Assembly (NCBI GenBank): GCA_003104995.1
Contig: PQAO01000035.1
Location: 1-64,000 of the forward strand
DNA length: 64,000 bases
Reading direction: 5' to 3'
Source of the DNA: Dehalococcoidia bacterium
GTDB lineage: Bacteria > Chloroflexota > Dehalococcoidia > Tepidiformales > Tepidiformaceae
Position 1 is the first letter of the stretch. Each line of letters starts with the position of its first letter. Positions 57,793 through 64,000 of the stretch are shown one piece after another. The notes below the pieces were generated by a model. It was not told where the DNA came from and did no database searches. It saw only the letters and a program-made list of their open reading frames with translations. Made by a program: the position numbers and the translations under genes.

Positions 57793-59830
57793 GCGGGTCG
57801 TCTTCCTGTCGGCGGTGGTTGTGGGGCTCCTCAGCGGGGTGCTGGTAGCCGGGGCGCGCTGTGCCCTGTCGGATGGCGATGGAGGCGTTGGTGGCGCCGG
57901 ACCGGCTGTCACTACCGCGTCCGGTTCACCGGGCGCGACGGCGGCAGCGTTTGCAACGGCATGGTCGGAAGGCGATACCAATGCGCTGTACCTGCTCCTG
58001 TCGCAAGAGGCCCAGCGCGCCAATCCACCCGATCTCTTCGCTGCTGCTTATACCCGCTTCGCGACCGAGCTGACCCTCGTTTCGCTGGCGGCCACAGTCG
58101 AATCGGCCGAGGCTGGGCGCGCGCGGCTGGCGGTGCGCGCCAGTACAGCCTATTTCGGCGACCTCGAATACACCACAACGCTTAACCTCTCCTCCGCGCC
58201 TGGCGGCTGGGTCGTCGATTGGCAACCTTCGGCCCTCCACCCCGACATGGTCGACGACCGCGAATTCAAGAGCACCATCCAGCGGCCTATCCGGGGCACC
58301 ATCTTCGACCGCAACGGTGTTGAGCTAGCCGTTACCCGCGACATCCGGATGCTCGGTCTCAACCGGGGCCTCGTACAGGATCGTGCGGCGCTCACCCGCG
58401 CCCTCGTCGATTTCGGGTTCACGCAGGAACAGGTCGATGGCGCCTTCGATGCCCCCGGCGGCGCCACCCAGCGTGTCCGTGTCGGCCAGGTCACCGATGA
58501 CAAGGTCGAGGAGGCCAGCGCGAAGCTTCGGCCCCTCGCCGGCGTCGTGCTCTACTTCGAGTCGCTCAGGGTCCATCCACTCGGCCCGTCCGCCGCCCAT
58601 GTCGTCGGCTACACCCGCGAGTACACGGCCGAAGAGCTTGCTGCCCGCCGCGGCCTTGGCTTTCGCGTCGGCGATCGCCGGGGAGCGACCGGCCTCGAAG
58701 CCTCGCAGGAGGCCGTCCTTGCAGGGACCATCGGTGCCGAGTTGAACTTGCTGGCTCCCGACGGAGCGGTTGTCAGGACCTTCGTCTCGCACGAATTCGC
58801 GCCCGGCCGCGATATCCACACCACCCTCGATGCCGGCACCCTGCAGGCCGCCCACCAGCGCCTCGGCACGCGCGCCGGCGCCGTCGTCGTCATCGACCCG
58901 GCCACCAACGACATTCTCGCCATCAACAGCTCCCCCAGCTTCGATCCCGATGCGTTCGAACGGAACGACTCGGCCGCGCTCGCAGCCATAACGCAGAGCG
59001 CGGGTGCTCCGCTGGCCAACCGGGCCATCACCGGCCTGTACTCCGCGGGCTCCACCTTCAAACTCGTCACCGGCGCGGCCGGCCTGGCCTACGGCGGCTA
59101 CACACCCACAGATCGGCTGGAATGCGGGTCGATCTGGAACGGCGTCGATCCCCCCCGCCGAAACTGGGAGGGCGCCCAGGGCTTGCTCACCATCGCCGAA
59201 GCGCTCATGCGCTCCTGCAACACCGTCTTCTACGAGATCGCGCTCACCCTCTACAACGAAACCGACGGCGCGCTCTCCCAGATGGCACGCGCGTTCGGTT
59301 TTGGCGCCGAAACCGGCACCGCCGGCATCGCCGATGAAGACGGCCAGGTGCCCGACGCCGAGTGGAAACGCGCGAATACCGGGCTCGCCTGGTTCCCCGG
59401 CGACGAGGTGAACCTGGGCATCGGCCAGGGCGACCTGCTCATCACTCCCCTGCAACTTGCCAATGCCTACAGCTCGTTCATGTCCGGCGAACTGCGGAAT
59501 CCCCGCGTGCTCGCCGATGCGACCGTCGAATCCCGTGGCGCCATCCCGCTCACGCCCGAGCAATTCGACCACCTCAAGCTCGGCCTCCGCCTGGTAACGA
59601 CCGCTCGCGGGACCGCCTCAGCCGCCTTCGCTCTCGCCGGCTACACCGATTTCGCCGGCAAATCGGGTACCGCCGAGGACGCTGGCAGCCAGCAACACGT
59701 CCTCTTTGTCGCCATGTCGCCCGCGGCAGCCCCACGCGCCCTCGCGGCCGTCGTCCTCGATGAAGGCCAGTCTGGTTCGATCGAGGCCGGCCCAATCGCC
59801 CGCGACGTGGTGCTCGCCGCCCTGAACTAG
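57785..59830 (+). CDS. Class B penicillin-binding protein (MecA-N type)
   Basis: A 681-residue transpeptidase of peptidoglycan synthesis. The N-terminal helix (RVVFLSAVVVGLLSGVLVAG) is followed by an NTF2-like MecA_N domain (about 40-145), a dimerisation domain, and the transpeptidase. Motifs: S423-TFK in SAGSTFKLVTG, S477-CN in MRSCNTVFYE, and K626-SGTAE in FAGKSGTAEDAG. The NTF2-like domain resembles PBP2a/PBP3 of Firmicutes, in some of which it accompanies low beta-lactam affinity; affinity cannot be judged here. Start 57785 lies in a palindrome shared with the divergent gene. It overlaps the enoyl-CoA hydratase stop (CTAG). Confidence 0.9.
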   Translation: MAMRVVFLSAVVVGLLSGVLVAGARCALSDGDGGVGGAGPAVTTASGSPGATAAAFATAWSEGDTNALYLLLSQEAQRANPPDLFAAAYTRFATELTLVSLAATVESAEAGRARLAVRASTAYFGDLEYTTTLNLSSAPGGWVVDWQPSALHPDMVDDREFKSTIQRPIRGTIFDRNGVELAVTRDIRMLGLNRGLVQDRAALTRALVDFGFTQEQVDGAFDAPGGATQRVRVGQVTDDKVEEASAKLRPLAGVVLYFESLRVHPLGPSAAHVVGYTREYTAEELAARRGLGFRVGDRRGATGLEASQEAVLAGTIGAELNLLAPDGAVVRTFVSHEFAPGRDIHTTLDAGTLQAAHQRLGTRAGAVVVIDPATNDILAINSSPSFDPDAFERNDSAALAAITQSAGAPLANRAITGLYSAGSTFKLVTGAAGLAYGGYTPTDRLECGSIWNGVDPPRRNWEGAQGLLTIAEALMRSCNTVFYEIALTLYNETDGALSQMARAFGFGAETGTAGIADEDGQVPDAEWKRANTGLAWFPGDEVNLGIGQGDLLITPLQLANAYSSFMSGELRNPRVLADATVESRGAIPLTPEQFDHLKLGLRLVTTARGTASAAFALAGYTDFAGKSGTAEDAGSQQHVLFVAMSPAAAPRALAAVVLDEGQSGSIEAGPIARDVVLAALN

Positions 59831-60594
59831 CGCGACTGCCAGGCCGGGTCGCGCTTCTCTCGGGCCGCCGCCATCCCTTCTCTGGCGTCTTCGGTCGCCC
59901 CCGCCACGCGCCGCATCGTCTCGCCGAAACGGATGGCCTCGACCCAGGGCATCTGCTGCCCCCGCCATGCGACCTCCTTCGTGGCGCGCACGGCCAGCGG
60001 CGCCGACTTGCACAGGCGCTCCGCAAGCGCCCGCGCCTCCGGCATCAGCTGCTCGTGTGGTACCACCTTCGAACAGAGGCCCATCTCCTTCGCCCGTGCC
60101 GCACCGACCCGCTCCCCGATGAGCAGCAGCTCCATCGCGTTCTGCCAGCCGACCTTCTGCGGCATGCGCACCGCGCCCTGGATCGTCGGCACGCCGATGC
60201 GCACCTCCGGGAACCCGAACTCGGCCCGCTCGCTCGCGATCACGAAGTCGCAGGCCGCCACCAGCGTGCAGGCAAAGCCCAGGCAGTAGCCGTTGACCGC
60301 CGCGATGATCGGCTTCCAGATCTCGATGCCGTTCTCGAGGGACGTCAGGCTCGGCGTCTCCCAGTGAGTCGCCCCCCGCGGCGGCGCGCTCCCCCGCAGG
60401 TCCGCCCCGGCGCTGAACGCCCGCCCGGCTCCCGTGACGATGGCGACCCAGGCCTCCTCGTCGTCCCTGAACCGCACCCACGCCGCGTCCAGGTCCATCC
60501 GGAGCTCCGCATCGATGGCGTTCATCGCCTCGGGACGGTTGTAGGTGATGGTCGCAATGTGTCCATCACGTTCATACAGGACGGTGCCGGCCAT
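59827..60594 (-). CDS. Enoyl-CoA hydratase/isomerase family protein
   Basis: A 255-residue crotonase-fold enzyme. ATITYNRPEAMNAIDAELRM opens the fold, FSAGADLRG is the oxyanion region, and KPIIAAVNGYCLGFACTLVA the second. The Glu of the hydratase pair is not obvious, and FGFPEVRIGVPTIQGAVRMP is less typical, so the reaction could differ. The ATG begins MAGTVLYERDGHIATITYNR. It ends with a 4-base convergent overlap (CTAG) with the PBP stop. Confidence 0.88.
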   Translation of the reverse strand: MAGTVLYERDGHIATITYNRPEAMNAIDAELRMDLDAAWVRFRDDEEAWVAIVTGAGRAFSAGADLRGSAPPRGATHWETPSLTSLENGIEIWKPIIAAVNGYCLGFACTLVAACDFVIASERAEFGFPEVRIGVPTIQGAVRMPQKVGWQNAMELLLIGERVGAARAKEMGLCSKVVPHEQLMPEARALAERLCKSAPLAVRATKEVAWRGQQMPWVEAIRFGETMRRVAGATEDAREGMAAAREKRDPAWQSR

Positions 60595-60656
60595 TGGAGT
60601 CTCCCTCGCCCGGTGTGATGCAGCGCAGTCTACGCGAGCCTGGCCGGCACGGCTGC

Positions 60657-61697
60657 CTACTTGACCTCCACCTCTGCGTAGAGGTCTTCCGAGCTCCCAT
60701 CGCGGTACGTCCGCGTGATATCGATGCGAAGTGTGTCGCCGGGCTTTCTCGACCGGAGCACATCGCAAAAGGCGCCCACCGAGTCCACTGACACGTTGTC
60801 GACGTAGTAGATAAGGTCCGAATACCCCAACCCGGCTACATCGGCTGCACTTCCCGTATCGATGCCTGTGATGAGCAGCCCATCCGTGTAGGCCAGGCTG
60901 ATGCCGAGTTCCTGCGCGAGCCCCCTGTAGTTCTCCTGGATCCGTGCGCCGATGTACGTGATGTTCGTGCCCTTCGCCAGCTTGTCGGCCACGAACTTGG
61001 CTTCATTGATCGCGATCGCGTAATTCTGGCTCTGCTTGCCCAGGAACGTGAGCGTGTTGATACCTATCACTTCGCCCCGGAGGTTCACCAGTGGGCCGCC
61101 GCTGTTCCCCGGGTTGATTGCCGCGTCGGTCTGGATAAGGTCACTCTTGCCATCAAATGAATCGTGAGCCTTGCTCACGATTCCACGCGTTACCACCAGC
61201 TTGCTCGATCCCTGGTCCGTGTACGTCGCCGGGTAGCCCAGTGCGACGACCTCCTCCCCGGGTTCCAGCTGTTCGCTGTCGCCGATTGGCGCGGGCTCGA
61301 AGTTCCCCCGTTCGACCTCGAGAAGTGCCACATCGTCGCAGGGGCTCAGCGCTACCACGCGCGCGGCAATCGCTCGGCCGTCTTTCGGGTCGATCACCTT
61401 GATCGAACCGGCCCCCAGCACCACATGCGCGTTCGTCACGATGTGGCGGCTATCCTCCCACACGATCCCGCTTCCACCCCCGGTCCCTTCTGGATACGTC
61501 GCTGCGATATGGACGACTGAGCCCGAAAACCGCTCCACGATCTCCTGTGGAGTCAGATCGCCGGACGTGCGGGTCTCCCCGCTGGCCTGAGTTGGGGTCG
61601 CCTCGTCATCCCGGTTGTCGTCGTCGTCGTTTCCACAGGCGGCCAGTCCGGCGACCAGACCTGCCGATAGCACCAGCGCCAATATACGAGCGTTCAC
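60657..61697 (-). CDS. HtrA/DegP-like serine protease lipoprotein
   Basis: A 346-residue secreted protease. Signal with lipobox VAGLAACGN, an acidic linker (DDDDNRDDEATPTQ), then a trypsin-like domain with His in VTNAHVV, Asp in SPCDDVALLEV and Ser in DAAINPGNSGGP, then one PDZ domain (LGISLAYTDGLLITGIDTGS, then SDLIYYVDNVSVDS). It degrades or monitors damaged proteins outside the membrane. GTG 61697 follows AGAGGTAAG by about 8 nt. On this strand TATACT at 61727-61732 is a likely -10. Confidence 0.9.
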   Translation of the reverse strand: MNARILALVLSAGLVAGLAACGNDDDDNRDDEATPTQASGETRTSGDLTPQEIVERFSGSVVHIAATYPEGTGGGSGIVWEDSRHIVTNAHVVLGAGSIKVIDPKDGRAIAARVVALSPCDDVALLEVERGNFEPAPIGDSEQLEPGEEVVALGYPATYTDQGSSKLVVTRGIVSKAHDSFDGKSDLIQTDAAINPGNSGGPLVNLRGEVIGINTLTFLGKQSQNYAIAINEAKFVADKLAKGTNITYIGARIQENYRGLAQELGISLAYTDGLLITGIDTGSAADVAGLGYSDLIYYVDNVSVDSVGAFCDVLRSRKPGDTLRIDITRTYRDGSSEDLYAEVEVK

Positions 61698-61726
61698 GCA
61701 GCTTACCTCTGGGTAAATACCGCCGG

Positions 61727-61732
61727 AGTATA
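61727..61732 (-). promoter_or_regulatory. -10 element of the HtrA gene
   Basis: TATACT on the minus strand lies 30 bases upstream of the GTG start. A CTTGCA sequence 16 bases further up is a weak -35. Confidence 0.45.
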
Positions 61733-61857
61733 CACGGATGATCCCGGTTGCAAGACCACCATTCTCCCGCCGCTTCCTGATCCGATTGACGTCATTCACC
61801 GTGACCGGATAGGCTACCTGCGAAAACCGAACGAGATTCGGATAAGGAGGTTGGCGC

Positions 61858-62184
61858 ATGGCCGACAGGCTCGAAATCGCGAAGAACTACATGGCCCTTC
61901 AGGGTGCGGGGGACGTCGATGGAGCGGCTGCGCTCCTGGCCGACGATGTCACGATCAGCAACCCGATGACAGGGACGACCACGGGCAAGGACGCGGCCGT
62001 TGCTGGCATGCGGAGCCGCCCCGGCGGCGGTGGCGCTCCGGGCGTCACCTGGCGCGAACCCGTCGCCGATGGCGACAACGTGAAAATCGTCGGCGACGGC
62101 AGCCCCTTTGGCCCCGTCCGCATCCTCATCTCCTTCACCGGCGACGACAAGATCCAGAAGGTTGATATCGGTCTCGGGAGCTGA
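61858..62184 (+). CDS. SnoaL-like / NTF2-fold protein
   Basis: A 108-residue protein of the SnoaL-like NTF2 fold: IAKNYMALQGAGDVDGAAAL then LADDVTISNPMTG, and VRILISFTGDDKIQKVDIGL. The fold binds small hydrophobic ligands or acts as isomerase or hydrolase; no function is assigned. The ATG follows AAGGAGG by 7 nt, a strong site. It is divergent from the HtrA gene and convergent to the ATPase. Confidence 0.78.
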   Translation: MADRLEIAKNYMALQGAGDVDGAAALLADDVTISNPMTGTTTGKDAAVAGMRSRPGGGGAPGVTWREPVADGDNVKIVGDGSPFGPVRILISFTGDDKIQKVDIGLGS

Positions 62185-62205
62185 GCTTCCCGCATCACGA
62201 GACAC

Positions 62206-62244
62206 GAAGGGCGGTGTAGCTACACGGTAGCTACACCGCCCTTC
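62206..62244. terminator. 17-base perfect hairpin overlapping the ATPase stop
   Basis: GAAGGGCGGTGTAGCTA pairs perfectly with TAGCTACACCGCCCTTC around the 5-base loop CACGG. The right arm covers the last codons and the stop of the P-type ATPase gene. It ends the convergent pair; no T-run is present on either side. Confidence 0.75.
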
Positions 62245-64000
62245 CGCGTAGCCGGTCCTGCTTCCCCGGCTTCGCCGTCAGGATGTCGAGGAACTCCTGC
62301 CAGTACCGGCTCAACAGGTACTGCCCGATGAGCGCCCCCGCCACCGCGGTCAGGACGATCACCCAGTCGCCCGTGTGGACTTCGGTGAAGTCGAAGAAAT
62401 CGCGCAGCGCGGGCGTGTAAATCGTGAACAGGAACCCCGCGACGAGCAGGGCGCCCAGCAACGTCGTCATCACCGGCCGCGTCAGGCTGCGCCACGACGC
62501 ACCGTGGAAGCCAAGCACCTCGACCATGAAGAACAGGCCGGTGATCCCCATCGTCAGCGATACCAGGGTTCGTGCCTCGGCTATCGTCCGGTTCAGCAGT
62601 CCTTCGGTGAACAGGTGCACCAGGATCGCCGAAACCGCAAGCGCCACCGAGGCCGGGAGCGCCCACGAAAGCACGTTCCGCGTGAAGTCCCGCCCCGCGT
62701 TGGGCGGCGGCACGCTGATCGAAATGAAGATCGCGGGGATGCCCAGCGTCAGCAGCGCCGTCAGCGACCCGTGGCGCGGCAGGAACGGGAACTCCAGCCC
62801 CAGCATGTTGGTCGCCACGATGATTAAGTAGGCATAGAGGCTCTTCGCGATGAAGAGCTTCGAGAGCCGCGCCGCGTTACCAAGCACCGCCGTTGCCTCC
62901 TTCGCCCCCCGGATCAGCGCCTCGAACGAGTCGTTCAGCAGGATGATCCCGGCCACCGCCCGTGTTGTGCCCGTCCCCGAGGCCATCGCCACCGCGACAT
63001 CCGCCGCCCGCAGCGCCTGTACGTCGTTCGCACCGTCGCCACACATGGCGACGAAATGCCCGTTGTCCCGCAGGGCCGTCACGATGCGCGCCTTCAGCGC
63101 GGGCGTGATTCGTCCGAACACACTCGTCCGCTCCACCATCGCCGCGAAAGCCTCATCCTCCAGGTGGTCAATGTCCGTCCCCGCAACCACTCCGCCTTCC
63201 AGCGTGATCCCGAGCTGGGCGAGAATGGCCCGCACCGTCTCCGGGTTGTCGCCGCTGATGAGCTTCGGTTCGATTCCGAGCTGCTCCATCATGGCGAACG
63301 CCGAGCGAATCTCTGGCCGCAGCTCGTCACCCAGCGTCAGCAGCGCGAGGGGCCGCAGCCCCGCCAGTGCAACCCCGGGGGCCGGCAGGCTTGCCGCTTC
63401 CGCGAACACCACCCCCCGGAGCCCGGTCTCGGTCGCCTCCTGGTAGGTCGCCTGGAGCGGTTCTCCGCCCTCGCAGAGCGGCAGCACCGTCTCCGGCGCT
63501 CCGAGCACGAACGTCCGCTGTTGCCCGTCGAGCTCCAGGCTGGCCGCGCTCCATCGGCGCTCCGAATTGAACGGGACATGTCCCGTTGAGTGCGCCCCGT
63601 TGCTTTGGGCGCCGAGCCCGTCGGCCAGCGCCTGGACCGTGTTGCTTTCGCCCGCGCTGGCCACCGTGAAGGCCGCCAGCCATGGGCCATAACCCTCGGC
63701 GCCCGGCATCCAGTGCACGTCCCGCAGCGACATCCGGTTCGCTGTGATCGTCCCTGTCTTGTCCAGGCAGATGACGTCCGTGTAGTTCAGCGCCTCCACC
63801 GCGTTGATGTCCTGCACGATCGCTCCCGCCCGGGACACCCGAACCGCCCCAACCGCGAACGCCACGGTCATCCCCAGCAGCAGCCCCGTGGGCACCACGG
63901 TGGTAACCGTGGCCGTCGTTGCTTTCAGCGCCTCTGCGAAACCCCGGTCCTCCAGGTTGTACGAGATCATCAGCAGCGCGGCCAACACGCCCGTCGCCGT
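62231..64000 (-). CDS. Cation-translocating P-type ATPase, 5' end outside the window
   Basis: At least 589 residues are present; the N-terminus continues beyond the window end. Visible motifs: PTGLLLGMTVAFAVGAVRVS (membrane segment 4 with PTG), phosphorylation site DKTGTIT, the nucleotide-domain GDNPETVRAILA, hinge GDGANDVQALRAADVAVAMA, and TGTTRAVAGIILLNDSFEAL. Six C-terminal hydrophobic segments follow. PTG rather than CPC or PEG(L) and the C-terminal length suggest a CtpE-like or unassigned subgroup, so the ion cannot be named. The stop lies in the hairpin at 62206-62244. Confidence 0.9.
   Translation of the reverse strand, partial: TATGVLAALLMISYNLEDRGFAEALKATTATVTTVVPTGLLLGMTVAFAVGAVRVSRAGAIVQDINAVEALNYTDVICLDKTGTITANRMSLRDVHWMPGAEGYGPWLAAFTVASAGESNTVQALADGLGAQSNGAHSTGHVPFNSERRWSAASLELDGQQRTFVLGAPETVLPLCEGGEPLQATYQEATETGLRGVVFAEAASLPAPGVALAGLRPLALLTLGDELRPEIRSAFAMMEQLGIEPKLISGDNPETVRAILAQLGITLEGGVVAGTDIDHLEDEAFAAMVERTSVFGRITPALKARIVTALRDNGHFVAMCGDGANDVQALRAADVAVAMASGTGTTRAVAGIILLNDSFEALIRGAKEATAVLGNAARLSKLFIAKSLYAYLIIVATNMLGLEFPFLPRHGSLTALLTLGIPAIFISISVPPPNAGRDFTRNVLSWALPASVALAVSAILVHLFTEGLLNRTIAEARTLVSLTMGITGLFFMVEVLGFHGASWRSLTRPVMTTLLGALLVAGFLFTIYTPALRDFFDFTEVHTGDWVIVLTAVAGALIGQYLLSRYWQEFLDILTAKPGKQDRLRGRAV

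Overview
The window is a GC-rich bacterial chromosome segment with about 65 closely packed genes on both strands. The gene content points to the Chloroflexota, most likely a Tepidiforma-like member of the Dehalococcoidia. The clues are ETF plus several acyl-CoA dehydrogenases, an F420-type luciferase-like oxidoreductase, a b6f-type cytochrome bc operon with a LysM-containing cytochrome, DUF4389 membrane proteins, lipoproteins with Ala/Thr/Pro-rich linkers, and no outer-membrane or LPS genes. This placement is an inference from gene content and was not tested.

Layout. 1-5 kb: a RAYT-type transposase, Nudix hydrolase, CCA-adding enzyme, and an amt-glnK ammonium module. 5-13 kb: etfBA, then a tight run of pdxT, a GNAT-like gene, an R3H AAA ATPase and tmk, followed by CoxG-like, zinc-ribbon and unknown genes. 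13-20 kb: AlkA-like glycosylase, a repeat-filled 400-base gap, and catabolic or redox enzymes. 20-25 kb: a small gene plus nucleotidyltransferase pair, purH behind a ZTP riboswitch, and a restriction-modification island (Vsr-like nuclease, m5C methylase, XamI-like endonuclease). 25-30 kb: lipid-type enzymes (acyl-CoA dehydrogenase, ketoacyl synthase, SDR), a class II aldolase and HtpX. 30-40 kb: cysS, a lytic transglycosylase with an elaborate structured leader, an SGNH hydrolase, a polyphosphate:AMP phosphotransferase, rpsT and a glycosyltransferase.

40-44 kb holds the most notable system. It is a five-gene respiratory operon: a small membrane protein, cytochrome b6 with the heme-c(i) cysteine, a subunit IV-like protein, a Rieske protein, and a 527-residue lipoprotein that fuses cytochrome c, four LysM-like domains and a type-1 copper cupredoxin. 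The last protein could be a wall-anchored two-centre electron carrier.

44-64 kb: small housekeeping genes (rpsU, yqeY), the c-di-AMP phosphodiesterase-like PgpH, purQ and purL separated by unrelated genes, two tandem DUF4389 proteins, a site-2 protease, a class B PBP, an HtrA lipoprotein, and a P-type ATPase cut by the window end.

Regulation visible in the sequence includes a ZTP riboswitch before purH, a switch-like leader before the transglycosylase, several strong hairpin terminators, an inverted repeat before etfB, and a recurring -10-like hexamer ending 6-8 nt before ATG that suggests leaderless transcripts. Intergenic DNA carries two dispersed repeat families: heptamer tandem repeats, and a G/A-rich inverted repeat that abuts gene stop codons.
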